Source: Mansonella perstans
Lineage: Eukaryota; Nematoda; Chromadorea; Rhabditida; Onchocercidae
DNA: 64,000 nt
NCBI GenBank assembly: GCA_037074765.1
Contig: JBAMDO010000007.1
Coordinates: 186,001 to 250,000 of the forward strand
Direction: 5' to 3'
Under the pieces are notes generated by a model. That model searched no databases, was not told the origin of the DNA, and was given only the letters and a program-made list of their open reading frames with translations. Every line of letters begins with the position of its first letter. Within the stretch, counting starts at the first letter, position 1. Of this stretch, positions 48,706 to 61,569 are shown piece by piece. The translations under genes and the position numbers were made by a program.

Positions 48706-51480
48706 ACCGGAAAAGGATAATGGAAAAAGACAACACTCTTATTCTAAAGGCATTTTGCAGACTTAAATATTCATATCCATTTTCAATAACGAAAATATTT
48801 TATTGGTGAAATGTATTCCCAGTCATATCTTTTTAACGGTAGCTTTAGACTCTTCATTACTGTTTTGCATGATTTAATTCAAGTGTCACACCATAGTAAT
48901 GGAATTGCATTAACGTTAAAACAAAGGGAATTTTTGTTCCAAAAGCTTTAAAGCAAGTTGACAAGTTGTTGTTATTGGGTTACAGGGTTGGAAAATGTGA
49001 TCCAAAGTACTAATATTCTAACCATGGAATTGAGTAAATCGAAAGCATCACTTTTTCGGGATATCTATGGCTGCTGTACATGCTATTGCTCCTATCATTA
49101 ATTAAAAGTTTTAGATTAGATAACTGCGTTATTGTGATGATAAATTATTTATATTATTGTTTGCTATTATTTCTTCCTATACCATCAACTGATAGTATTA
49201 AATAAATTGATAACTTCGTTTCTCCATACAAAAATTGATTACAGAATGGGATTTCATAATTAAACAGATACGGAAATTGGAAATCGAATATCTTTATGGA
49301 AGTTAGTATCGTTCTGTGTCGATTTATTTTTTTTGGTATAAGTATAAGCTAATGCGAAAATTATTTCATCCAATGTTTTACATATCAATCTCTCTCCTTT
49401 TTCTCCACTAAGTAAACGCCTTGTAATAATAAGTAAAAATATTCTTGATAATTGATTTAATTTTTTCATCTCTTTATTTCTTACATAGTCACCAAATTTG
49501 CACTGCTACAGGAATAAGCAATATTAGTAATCCCAAATAAAACCTTTTTCAGCTTTTAAAATTTGGCGAACTCACAAGTGTATCAACCACTTTCTTGCTC
49601 GGTTTGCCTTCTTAATTGCTTCTTGAAAATTCCAAGAAACACAGATGCCTAAAAAGAAGTGCAAATTAAAGTTTTCTTTTCTTTTTTCCCAATTTGAACT
49701 TCTACATGTTTATAAACTCATGAATAAATGAACAAATACTGTTGTATAACTTACGATGTCCTCTGCTACAGAGTATTGGAATATGCGTCCTCTTTCTGAT
49801 TAGTGCCTCATTTGAATGCGCTTCAATGTCCAATCCAGATTTCATGTGAAAAAAAGCTTAAGACGAGATTTGAATTCGCTCCATTGTCTGCTTTTTTCTG
49901 TTGCTTACTTTTGTTTGATTCCTAATCTGTTGCACTTCTATAGGAACTATTGAAAGCGTACTACATTTCCATATAACAATAAGGAAATATAAGAGGACGA
50001 TGGCAATTGGAGCCAAGTAGCGGCTCATTGGCCAGTTGTTTCCTCATTGCAATAAATACATTTCTATTAGAAAGAAGCGTTTTGCTGTATTAGCAATATT
50101 AGCAGAGACTCTATTTTCCCTCTCTCATCTCAATTCATTGTTTACCTTTTATTAAGTCTACTGCATTCATCTATATCAACCGCATGTTATTGGTTGATTT
50201 CGAGATTATCATGCTGAATTTAGATCTTGCGATAAAAATATTTACTTAGTATGGCTTTCTACTTGGAGTGTTAGAACATTCTAACAATACGGTAACGAGA
50301 CTGTAATAGCCGTTGAAAAAAAATGTAAAGTTGCGACATTTTTTGGACATTGATTATTATAGTCCTTTTCATTCCAAAATACTTTATTCTTTATTTTTCT
50401 CCACCACAAAATTGGCTTAATATTCTATTTTTCAATTAACGGTAATTTTTCTAGCAGTGATATTTCTAGTAATTTTAAATTTTTTTTTTTAAATTTTTAT
50501 TTCAATGAATCACAGCGTATTTCAGTGCACAATATTTTTGAAAACTTAGTAGTATGATTAATTAATGGATGAAAGATCTTTCCTTATGGTTAGTACCCAC
50601 ACCAGGATGATAAAAATATTTCGTCTTAATCGATTGATATTATATAATTCAAACTCGAGTGGTTTTTTGTTAAGAATGATTTTGGACTGGATCGGCGCAG
50701 TGTTATCCATTATTGCTAAAAATGATTCCGTTAATGTCATCTTGGATACTGCCATGAAGCCCTCTTAATCAATGTTATTTGAAATCCCAATGTTATGACT
50801 AGTATTATGGATAGCGAGATTGGAAGGACCAGTCAATCTTAATTTTGCTTTGCTTTCCTTTTATCTATTAGAATTTACGATCATCTGAAAGAATGGTAAG
50901 ACGGAATTCAGTAGTTCATATTTGAGACCAATATTTTTTCCCTTACTCGCAATTTTAGCGAGAGAAATGACAATTGTATTATTAAGTTCTAGCGCAAAAT
51001 GTGTTCTAGATATTTAATGACGATTTCATTTTGACCGCACTGTTATTAAATAATGAAATTCAGATAAACTGAAGTGGTGCAAGGTTTAAGCAGTGTTGAT
51101 ACAGGATAAAAGTTAAGTTTCCCGTGTCTTATGCATCTCTAGTAGTTGTCACGTGGTGGTCATAAATATTTAATAATTTGAATTTCACGTTGTTTTGTTA
51201 TTTTCCTTTCTGGCAAATTTAATTTTTACTTTGAAACTAGAAGCTTCAATTTTCAAGTTTACGAAAATCGTTGTACGGTATGAATTGCAGCTTTAAGTTT
51301 TGAAAAAACTGGTCCGATAAAAATAATACTAATTACAACCATAAAAAATCAATATGGTCAATGTAAATTGGAAGTCTACTCAAGTGCTTATGCCATTAAC
51401 ACTGGTAATGAGTTGATGAAGTTCCAGAATTTGCTCTAGAAACCATTCTGAACTCAACACCTGTATCATATTACTTATTG

Positions 51481-52864
51481 ATGGAATATAAAGATGTTGC
51501 CGGAAGATCTCCATATCATCAACATTACTCACAAAACACGATACATACCTTTGACACCGAACACCTATGTCAAGCACAGTGTGATGTGCCCTGCTCCATG
51601 AAGCATATTAGTGATCTGATGATGCAACGATGGCTTTGCCCTGTCAAGGTATACTTTCTTCATTTATTTTTGAAAACGTTCCACTGCAGTATTGCGTGCA
51701 CTCAGAAATTTTGGCTTTCAAATATTAAGATCGCAGAGATGCTTAATTACAAAGCATCTCATGCATTAGCATCTTTTAGATTGATGCAAAATCTGCTTAC
51801 AATCAAACCAATTCGCCATTTGAAAACAGTAACCGATAATGCTATCTCTGTTGACAAAAAACAATGACAAGTTACCGTATTCGTAGGATCCACAGAATAT
51901 TTAACAGCAGAAATAAATATTATTTCTGGAATAAATAGACATACTTAGTGGCAAAGCTCAAAAAATTCTGCACCCAGTTTGTGGAATGTTTCTTTTAATT
52001 TCTTTTAATCGAATGAAATTCAGAGAGCTTTTTATTTCTGATCAATAAGACAAGTAATTTTGACATCCATGCTATGGTTAACATTGCGAAGATTTAGGAG
52101 AGATAATAATTTGCTTTTCCGGAATTTATTTCATCGACAATTTACGTACCCGCAGAAAATTTCCTGCTAAATTTAAGATAATACATGTAGTGCTGTTAAA
52201 TATTTAATAAATTAAATCTTGAGATTCACTATTAAAATAAACCGATGGTAAAGTTTTTTTTAAAACATCCAAAAAAATTACAGTTTATTCGACAAGGTTA
52301 TCTCCTACAGTTTGCTGGGAAGAAATCATAATCATGATATTTCCCTGAAACCTTAGTTCTTAGACTGGAAGTTGGACACATTGTTTTCGCCTGACTTGTG
52401 TATATTAAAATTCTGAAATAAAGTGTTCATCACAATATTGAGATATCAGGCAGTATGAGAAACGGAACCTAGTACTTTTGGAATTACTTCCAGCAAAAAC
52501 CTGTTGAAAAGAGGCTCAGAAAAACAATTTTATTGAATAATCTCTTTGTAGAAGAAAAGTTTTATTTGCATTATTTCATATTGGCTCGATAAGTAACGTA
52601 TACATCAACAGTGCTCTAGTCGAACCGTTTTTTTCAGTCGTTTCATTTTGCATGACAAAATCTCTTTAAATCGTTTGATTCAAACATTTTCAGGAAAGGG
52701 ATGAATGGAGTAATGCACCAACCGAAGACCGTTTTTTGACGGGCTTTACCACAATCATGACTACACTCATTTGCCTTGCTGTTTTTGGTGTTTTTTTACT
52801 GATTTGTATAACATGTTTCATCCGAATACACTGCTGTAGATGCCGCAGGAATAATAATGCATAA
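51481..52864 (+). CDS. Unrecognised small cysteine-containing membrane protein
   Basis: Two exons, 51481-51648 and 52694-52864, join in phase 0 with a GTATAC donor and an ACATTTTCAG acceptor, giving 112 aa. The first part has four cysteines (LCQAQCDVPCS, then RWLCPVK). The second has a 20-residue hydrophobic segment (TTLICLAVFGVFLLICITCF) followed by a basic, Cys-rich tail (RIHCCRCRRNNNA). This predicts a single-pass membrane protein with a short cytosolic tail that could be palmitoylated. The frame stays open about 70 bases upstream of the ATG, so an earlier exon with a signal peptide may exist. No known family is recognised; it may be nematode-specific. Confidence 0.5.
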
Positions 52865-53939
52865 AGCTAACAGTTACTAGTCGTCATGCAAATTGCTAAA
52901 CATCATTACATTATAGCTTTAACTAGAAAGGACAGACAAGATTCAAGCTAAAATTATATTTCATATTTATTTTGCTACTTCATTCGTTCTCTATTGTTTG
53001 CCTAGACCTTACAACAAAGTGACTATTTTTTAATAAGAATAAATAGTAGCAAATAAATATGGTGCTGAAAATTTTCTAGAGTAGCAATCAGAGAAAACGA
53101 ATGAAGTCTTCGAAATTAAAAGATTACCGCTGTAAATAGTACACTGTACTCATGATGGATGGCTTTCTCATCATTTTGATTCGTTGCATTTATTAGAAAA
53201 GATATAGCCAACGTTTCTTGTCGGTTATAGAGGTTTATTTAGGTTGTAAATTGTATTCACATAATATTACTAGTTCACAACATTAAGAAGAAAAATATAA
53301 AACACGCATTAAACTGGTAAGCAATAACAAAAATAAGTTATATAATAAACGAACAATATGATCAATTTTAACTAACAAATACCTGACTGTCGCTTTGTTG
53401 ATGCGTTACGTAATGAAGGTGATAGAGTGCTTTGTTGCGGCAAATATTGAACAGAAGGTTAAAAAAAAACAGAATGTAGCTGCTGAAATCGTAATGGATA
53501 AGCGCAGAGGACCGTCCGATCCGCAACGATTTAAAAAACTGACTTGGAAGATTTTTTCCCCATATATGATATATATATATCCATAATCTCTGACTGAATA
53601 ATATTATCATGTATATCTAGAGTATATTATTATACATATATATCTAGAGTTAGAGGCGGAACTTTGATAAGCTTCCTCTGGTCATCAGGGGGTTAAGTTG
53701 ACCCTTGGCACTGTCTTTATGATTATCAAGCGGTTTTCTTGTCGCAGCTATGCGCGAATACCGAAATCTTTCTGTGACATTACACCTACTTAGCTTACAT
53801 AAGGTCTTATCGCCTTAATTTTACTTATAAAATTTCATCATTCTGTCCGGTGATTTTGATTTCGGTAATTCCACACTCCTGATTCGAGAAGATGGATGCC
53901 TTTACGAGGAAGTTTCCTTAATTTTCCAGCAGTTTGAGT
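52865..53939. other. Region without a recognised gene
   Basis: AT-rich. A forward frame at 53395-53586 is rich in lysine but matches nothing recognised. A TATATA-rich stretch with two TATATCTAGAGT words occurs near 53.57-53.65 kb. The segment 53.65-53.94 kb may be part of the retroelement that follows. Confidence 0.4.
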
Positions 53940-53947
53940 TCCGAGTG

Positions 53948-55737
53948 CTATAGTGAGTGCTGTAGTTCTGAGTGTTCCTTTTCGGTTTTCGAATTAATAT
54001 TGGTCTCTTCCTTTTCTACACTTGTCTTGCTATCGATTTCGAGAGGATACAACATGTTTATTGGCCTCACTAGTTCTATATATAGCATTTCTATTACTGC
54101 AGCTCTTTTACCTCTTTTCTGTTCCTTTATTTTTAATAATTTCCCGAGAATTCGATAAATTTCAGTTCCGTTCACTAATCCGACTTCTTTCACTTGCGAA
54201 GAGCGAAAAAAAAAAGGTAAAAGATGACAATTGAATTTAAGTGCTCCTTTTGGGTCGTTTCCTGAAGTTCTTTAAAAATTCTATTTTCTACAATTTCCAA
54301 AATCGTCAAATACCTTGAGTGTAGTCACTAGCAAAATGTTCAATGAGCCGTTTCCTCGTGTTTAGCGTCCCTGGCATGTATTTCTCCTGATTGGCACTAA
54401 TTCTCGGTACAATAAGGAAACAATAGATTGTATAAAGAAGTCAACTGGGCATATTACATGACTATCATTAAAGTTGCATATGTTAATGATCGAGTATTTA
54501 AGATGCTTTTTCTCTTCTCCACAATGAACGTTATAAAGATTTCTTCCAATGGCTTTTCCCAATAGTTCTTTTTGTCTATCCGATCAGTCGTTCATACATC
54601 CCTCCATTTCATGGAACTCTTGGAGTTCTGTTCTTCCAAATCACCCTCTTTCCTGCCAGAAATCCTATTAGTTCCGTATGTTGTTCCTTTGTGGTTTTAA
54701 AAAGTAATTAGAATGCATTATTATAGCTTGCATCATCCCTTCAGACTTGCTGTCGACATCTCGTCGAGATGTGATTCTCTTTAATACATGAAGGAAAGTT
54801 TTCGCACTTGAGTCGTCTGCTGTGTGTGAATGTATTGCTATCGCTAAATAGAGCAATGCATTTTTTGAATGATACATTCTCGGTTTTGATTGAGATAGGA
54901 CCACAAAATAGTCCAAACCGGTTTCAAAGGCTATGCAAAGGCTCTTGATCTATTAACTCCTGTTTCCGGTTGATTCGGTGGGTAACTTAAACGATTTCAG
55001 TGACCATCGTTTGCGTTAACGCTACTGATAATGCGTTTAACTTCAGTTCTCTGGTATCCAGAATTTGTGTCCCATGTGCAGTTCTGGAATGATATAATGT
55101 CTCATGCTTTTGTCGTATTAGAAACTTAATAACTATATTATACCTTGGTAGGTAAATTCGACGTTTACTTCGCTTATCCAGTTCCAAATTTTCTAGGCGA
55201 TTTGTGATTTCATAGTTTTTCATCGTCGTAGTGCAAATTTCATTCTCTCTTTTTTCTTAAATATTTGTTGCGCTTGTTTAATTAGCAGCTGTTCAGCTAA
55301 TTTCTAATTATCAGTCATTAATTGTTGTCCTTTCCTCCATAGCAGATCCTTGTTACTTAATAAATTTAAGAATCCAAACAATCGTTCTTGCTGAAATTAA
55401 TTATTTGTTGAATCGTGAATGATTTGATCACTTGAAGATGATTTCAAAGTAACGGACATCTTAAGATATCTGTATTTAGTAGCGAATGACCATTTAACTC
55501 TTTCTCATTCTTTGAATTTGAATTGAGCTCTCTTCGTAAACTTCCAGTGAAATACGTGCTCTCAACGTATTCTTCAAGGTAGTTCCACACAGTGAAATAC
55601 GTGCTCTCAACGTGTTCTTCAAGATAGCTCCACACACTATCAGTGATTTTCTTCAACTTCACGTCTGCACACTTATCGTTTTCATTCATATTTCTCAGTC
55701 TGTGATTCTTTGGAATCTGTTGCTTGCCCATATTCAT
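53948..55737 (-). mobile_element. Decayed BEL/Pao-like retrotransposon, integrase end
   Basis: On the minus strand, broken frames appear in the order expected for the 3' half of a BEL/Pao polyprotein. First comes a zinc-binding-like segment around 55.0-55.2 kb ([14 protein letters not shown]). Next is an integrase-core-like segment around 54.7-54.9 kb (TFLHVLKRITSRR). Last is a terminal segment around 53.95-54.19 kb whose ELVRPINMLYPLEI resembles the usual family ending, RPVNxLxPLE. Frameshifts and stops separate all of them, so the element is dead. No flanking LTR was identified, and its upstream edge is not defined. Confidence 0.6.
55545..55634 (-). repeat. 45-bp tandem duplication inside the retroelement relic
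   Basis: Two adjacent units of exactly 45 bases, 55545-55589 and 55590-55634, differ at only a few positions. The length is a multiple of three, and on the minus strand each unit encodes the same 15 residues (with VW(S/N)YLEE(H/Y)VESTYFT), so the frame is preserved. Confidence 0.9.
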
Positions 55738-56100
55738 ATATTTGATATACTTTTACTGGAATTAATACTAGCATTGCCATTTCAATCCAGTTACACTCGA
55801 AAACATAAGCAGTAACCTCCAATACTTTTATTGCCATCACTATTAACAATTGCTGATATTGTGTTGGGTAGAGGGCTGCAGTAGCAGTCTTTCTATAAGC
55901 AACAAGCCTTTAGGTCAGGTAGGATAAGATTCAGGTCCAGTGAATTCATGCCGTATTTGGGGATTGTTGAGGTGATTTCCTTCAGTGAACTATCGTTCGA
56001 TATCTTTGACTATATATGCTCATAGTTTTTTGGGTTACCTAAGATAACGGAGAAATTTATCTCTGATATGTTTTTCAATTTTCAGACACAAATCATTTCC

Positions 56101-59079
56101 ATGCTACTCATTATAATATATTTGGATTTGTTGCTTGGTTCTAATGCTGAAGATATTGATTTGGATTTAAATGTTGATCGTGAAAACTGGCACGATCCAA
56201 ATGACCCTTTTATGTCATCTTCATTTTGCACCAAAAACACTCTCGATCAACTGGCAATTTGTCAAGCAAATTTGAAGGAATGTTTGAAAGGTAGCAAAGT
56301 ATGTGAGCTTTATGATTACCTGCTGATTAGCGGTGAATATAAAGGACTTGAAAACATCACTTTTGATCTTTCTCTTTCTCTTTTTTTTTTGATTTTTTTA
56401 TGCTTTAAAAATTATTATTGCTGTAAAATAACTTAATTAGATAGGATTAATTTATCAATCCTAAGTATTTGCTTAAGTTTATTCACCTTGCGAATACTTT
56501 TTCTATTCTTTTAATGTACGATCAAAATATTTTGATCGTGCACCTTAGACATTCTGTAGACAATCTGCCCAATAATATCACATTATAAAGTCAGTTGATC
56601 TTTCCGAATGCGTTGATCTTTCATTTTTTTTTTTTTTATATTTAGTTATCGAAATTTTGATTGGCTAAAAAATAATTTTTGACGTCCAGCAAGATTTTGA
56701 CATATTTTTGCTGCGTTTCTGTTTCTTTATTTTGCTTTTAATGATCTAAAAAGCTATTCAAAAAATTTTAGTGGAGGGTCGTGCGGAAGATTATTATGTC
56801 CATGATTCGACGCTGAAACATATTATACGCAATTTCTTACATCGTATGGATGTTGATATCGATAAGGTTAGAATGATTTCGATGAATTTTTCAATTCTAG
56901 CTTTCTTTGTATGCGGGATCATTTGTTTAAATAAATGGATTTTATTTTCTACTTGACTTAAAAATCTCAACTCTTATGCTGTAAACAATGGCGATCATTA
57001 TTATTTCAGAAATGGTAAAATGACGAATCTGTTTAAAAAGGATCGTATTACGTAGATTAGTTGAAATTATTTATAGCTTCATAGCATTTTTTAGAAAACG
57101 TTTTAATGTCCTTATTTTGCAGGCAGAGCGCATTGATCGGAATGTACAAGTATATATAGATGCCAAAAGTTCGGTTGTTCTGAGGAAGTATTTGAACTCA
57201 AAAGATGAAACAATTACAGCGCGCGAACAAGTTCGGGAAATTTTGGAAGAAATGATTGTTCCGGTAAATTTCTTAGTTCGCATTAATAATGTCCGATTCT
57301 TTCTAGATTTTTATCGCAGTCATGCATATTTAGAGTTGTATAGTTTTTCAGATTAGAGTGTTTTTTGATGAAATCAAAAGAAATTATGTTTCGAAAAAAA
57401 ACGAGGCATGCTGCATAATAGTTTATCTTATTTTTTAATGACAAAATTGAAAAATGATCTTGTGTTTCTTTGCAGCAGCACTATGAAGATGTATCGTCTT
57501 TAAAGCGAGCTTTCGATGTGATGGTGACTTTTCTACCTCTGTTGAATGCTGTGTTACTGATACCAGCCCTAATCATTCTATATCGCAGTCACTTTTCTAT
57601 ACGTTCTTTTATTTGGATTTTCTTCTTCACATCATTCATCATATCATTATTTAATACTTTTCACAAGAAATATCAGGTAAAATATGATTGGAATTAAGTC
57701 TTTTGTCATTCAGCTCTGAGTGTTAACATGCAATCGTTTCTAATAGTTTTTTTGCAGTAGTTATTCAGAATGTTAACATTAGTCAGTGCGATTATGCATA
57801 AAGTTATTGGATTAAGCGATATTCAGTTCTTGTAATTACTGCATCAGTAATATTAAGATTTAAAAGGAATTTGTATCGGTACTTTGAAATTTAAGTCTAT
57901 TACAGATTTAATAACATCAAATTCCGTCATTTGAAAATGTCGGAATGCTGCTTTAAAGAATTTTAAGATCCCATTCATTTATGGTTGCTTTTGTGCATTT
58001 TATTGACTGAATTTGAAGCTTTTTGCAGGCAATTATTGCAGTTAGGATGTTACGTGCTGAAAAGTCATTTACTGAAAAATGTAAAGCAAATAATTTCTTG
58101 TTCACTGCTATGAATATGGTATCGGGATTATTTGTTTTAAAAGGAGAAAATGAATGCGAGCAGCATTACAAGGTGTTAGTTTCTTTTAAATTGCGTTACA
58201 CACTGATGCGCAGGAAATATGTTTATGGGGTTTGTGGTGTAAATCGAACGCGGTGGTCCTACAACATGCGATTCTATTCGTCGTAGATGGAGCATTTTGG
58301 ATGAGGAATAGAAAAAGTGTGCATTATGGAAATATTTGTATGTAAGGAAAAAAGCAGGAAAATGGTGGAAAAAAAAAGATGATAGTAGGGCGGTTTTAAT
58401 ATAAATCCTTCAATTTTTTGCTTAGTTTTCTAATTTCCTTAGTTCGTAAACGTTTAAATTTTCAGGATCTGTACGTTGACCCTTTATATGAAATTGCACC
58501 TTTGGATGTGATTTGCGAGGTTTTATCCAGTTTCATATTCACTTCTCTCGGTGTATTTGGACATCATTTCAATATTTTTTTCAAGGAATTTTTCCGCGAT
58601 TCTCCCTTGCATTTCATTGTCCTGAAAACAATAACTTTCTTTTTTCTTGTTGTTGTACTTCTTTTTTGGCTAGGGGGCTATCGAATGCGTACGTTCTTGG
58701 CCACAATAGAACCAGTTGGTAAGTCTGAATACGTCATACTTAGTCAAACATATGAAGTAAAGATTTTAAGTCGTTGATTCTATTTAGGAAAACGGGATTT
58801 TCATTTTTATTCATCGAGCAGCGTCACAGTCATTCGTGATTAAAAATGAATAAATTTATGCTTGCAGATTCAACTCACAGGATATCGAGGGTGCCACAGC
58901 TAGTCGATCACCGATCTAATGACGAAATATCGGAAATAGAGGTGTCGAAATCAAGGACTATATCACCACTGCGGGATGGCCTGAAATCGGTTCGTAATAT
59001 AGTTCCAAGTAATAGGCGTCGTTCATTGAGTGCATCTCGTTTAAACACGGTTAAGATCTCGACATTAGGTAATTGGTGA
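56101..59079 (+). CDS. CLCC1-like (MCLC) chloride-channel protein
   Basis: Seven exons in phase, 425 aa: 56101-56332, 56772-56866, 57123-57263, 57476-57676, 58029-58172, 58466-58718, 58868-59079. A signal peptide (MLLIIIYLDLLLGSNA) begins right after a TTTTCAG leader-splice-like site. The lumenal part has NWHDPNDP and paired cysteines, corresponding to the DWxDPxDM start of vertebrate CLCC1. Hydrophobic segments lie at about 175-225 and 300-345. Between them is ECEQHYKDLYVDPLYEIAPL, matching CLCC1's CQKYYELLLVNPIWLVPP. The tail is basic and serine-rich. CLCC1 is an ER membrane protein implicated in chloride transport and ER homeostasis. Length is shorter than the vertebrate protein, mainly at the C-terminus. 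AATAAA words follow at about 59.23-59.26 kb. The identification rests on several aligned blocks and is fairly firm. Confidence 0.78.
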
Positions 59080-61281
59080 CGTGAATTGTTAGAGAATAAT
59101 ATAATGTATAGTGTAGCTCCGTTTATCTTACAGTTTTATTGATGATTTCAGTAAAGATGAATTTCTTTACTCCATTTCGTATCTCATGGAAAGTTCCGTT
59201 TTTTGCTACTGCGATTTATTCAAATTAAATAAACCATTTTTATTCAGATTAAATAAATTTCGTTTTCGCTGGTATTCACGCATTATTTCAATGCTCCATT
59301 TATTATTTCTATTCTTTATGGGCAATTACAGTCTACAAACATGCGAAATATAGATTTGTTCAGGTGTTTTATTTATATGTAAATTGCTAACTATATGACT
59401 TATCTTGCTTAAGCAAGGTAAAATGTATATTTGACTTACTTTTTGTAAATGAAAAAGCTGTCTGTAGTTGTAATTTGTAAATTTGTTATATTTAAAAGTG
59501 AAATAAGAGATTGCACACTTTTTAGTGCATTTACAATTAAAATGTTAAATTTAAAAAGAAAAAACATTTGAAAAAGATGAAGAACGATGAAGAGTTAATT
59601 AGCAGTGGAACCCATTCAGAAGCCTTATTAACAATTTTTCAGCGATGTGACATTGAGGACGGTATTGTGGCCCTAATTTAATAGCAACTTTGTTTTGATG
59701 GTCACTTTTTATATAAGTCATATGCGGTTTCCATTTGATCTCAGAATGTCAAGTTTTTTCATTGAATCGGAACTGTAAATGGTTCTAGTGGTGATAACCG
59801 CAGTGTCGTGTTAAATGAAACTATATTAAGCCAACCCTAGTGATGGCTTCATCGTCTCTGTGTTAGAGGGGATTGATTTGCCGTACTTCTGCTGCTGTTG
59901 CTACTAGCTTGAACCTCCATCATTTCTTTCGTTGCTCAGTTCACTTTATCCAATGCCACTAAATGCTATATTACTTGTTGCAGTTTACAACTTGTATCTT
60001 ACTTGTTGCCCCTTTCATATTTAATTGGTCGCAACATCACATGCAGTCTTGCTTATGATGTAAACGAATTCCAAAGAATTTCAACGATCCTCTCAAATGT
60101 TTGCGCTAAAGGCCGAAATTTGTTGCATAAATATACTAAATATAGAATCATAAATATACTGCAAATAGTCGCTGCGTGTAGATGATTTTTTCAAAGTTAC
60201 ACTCCACAGTAAGATACTTGGTCAGATGGAGTTTAATACTAGATATTATTTATTAATTTTCACCGTATTGTCCAGCATGGCCTGTTATTGTGGTATTCTG
60301 TAACTTAGGCAATATGCTGTAATTCAAGAAATCCTCAACTCGAGAAGTGGAAATGTTGATCACAGTATATTGTTGATTATCGTTTCATATTTAAATACAA
60401 TCATTTGGCGAAACCAGCAAGCCCTATGATTATACAGGCTTTGACCAATGGAACTAGCAGTAACCAATCTGCCTGATTTCTTCTAGCTTGCTTGAAGCTT
60501 TTGAGAAACAATTCTATCCTAGTTCTGTATTATTCAGCTGCCACTCTTTCATAGCATGATAAATTCATCCAGTCGAATCATTGGAAGAAGTCGTAAATCG
60601 CATGAAATAAGATATTTCAACAAGGATTGCCAGTTAACCATTTAAAGATCGATTTTAATCGAGTCCCTTATCTTTTGAAAAATTAATAATGTGCTATGGA
60701 GAGTGTATATTCAAGCTAAGGAAATAATTCGTTAAAAGAGAAAATCTTCAATCTAAGAACATAGTTAACAACTATTTGCTTGCAAATGATCGTCATTTGC
60801 AATTGTCATTTTATATCCAAATGAATTCTCACTTTATGAATTGTCATTTTAAATCCAAATTTATATCCAATTGTCATTTTATATCTAAATGAGGAAAATT
60901 TATACATATTTGCAGAGTTAAGAAAAATTGCTTCCTATATCTGTAACCGATCTGTAAATAGTTAACTAGTTTAGTTAGTTGTCAAGGTAATAATGCATTA
61001 ATTAGTTGTCAAGGTAATAATGCAAAACGAAGTTAACTACCTTTTTCAGATCTCTAACTTAAAAGTATTCTGAATATCGTTTTTCCTATTTTTTTTTATA
61101 TTAAGCGTGTACTTCCGCTTCTCGCGTCTACCCGCTTATGCAAAACGTCGCATTCATAATTTTCCAGTTGTTTGAAATTTAGAGATTTGGCGAGTCGAGA
61201 TTTTTTTATGCACTTGATATGATTGAACTGATAACGCAGTTTGCTGGCATTTTTTAAATTCGACAAAGTTTTTCCGATTCA
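59080..61281. other. Region without a recognised gene
   Basis: About 2.2 kb. It contains polyadenylation-like AATAAA words for the preceding gene, imperfect repeats of AATTGTCATTTTATATCCAA near 60.80-60.89 kb, and a 23-bp direct repeat near 61.0 kb. No supported coding exon. Confidence 0.5.
60975..61024. repeat. 23-bp direct repeat, two copies
   Basis: TTAGTTGTCAAGGTAATAAT followed by GCA occurs at 60975-60997 and again, identically, at 61002-61024. Confidence 0.9.
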
Positions 61282-61569
61282 ATGGATCAGATTCGAATGC
61301 AAACAAAACAGCTTCGTATCGAAGCCAAAGTTTTGCGGAAGAAAGTGTCAGAGGTCTCCAAAGAGTGTGTTTTTGTTTAATGTAATGATAATTTGGATAA
61401 TGCTGTACCACGTTATTTGGTGCTAATGAGATCTTTTAGCCATAATTTCAAGTTTATATTTTACAGTTTAATCGAATATTGCGAACGAGAAAAGACACAT
61501 GATACGCTCGTCAGTGGACCTATCGATCACAATCCATTTCAAGAGAAGAAATCATGTGCTGTACTTTAG
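61282..61569 (+). CDS. Heterotrimeric G-protein gamma subunit
   Basis: Two exons, 61282-61364 and 61467-61569, join in phase 2 (GTGTGT donor, ATTTTACAG acceptor) and give 61 aa, a normal length for the family. The N-terminal helix (QIRMQTKQLRIEAKVLRKKV) would form the coiled coil with G-beta. The C-terminal block VSGPIDHNPFQEKKSCAVL carries the family's NPFxEKK motif. Its CAVL ending is a CaaX box with leucine last, predicting geranylgeranylation and attachment to the plasma membrane. G-gamma with G-beta forms the obligate dimer that couples receptors to effectors. C. elegans has two such genes, gpc-1 and gpc-2. The KKVSEVSK stretch favours the sensory-type gpc-1, but this is not certain. Confidence 0.9.

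Larger units (their letters stand above)
45234..51480. other. Long non-coding region
   Basis: More than 6 kb of AT-rich sequence with no supported gene. It contains a perfect TATCGATA-centred palindrome and a partial second copy (45.5 and 45.97 kb) and hairpins at 47.82 and 48.67 kb. Isolated frames at 49260-49469 and 50558-50755 (both minus) are open but have no splice partner, Cys pattern or recognisable domain. Confidence 0.5.

Noticed and set aside
50558..50768. Overlapping frames on both strands, each about 65 codons
   Set aside because: Both are open by chance in an AT-rich segment. The minus one has a hydrophobic end, but no exon partner or family could be supported.
51380..51577. Reverse-strand frame of 65 codons
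   Set aside because: It overlaps the exon of the Cys-containing membrane protein and has no splice partner.
53395..53586. Forward lysine-rich frame of 63 codons
   Set aside because: No acceptor-donor structure, no recognised motif, and it ends in a TATATA simple repeat.
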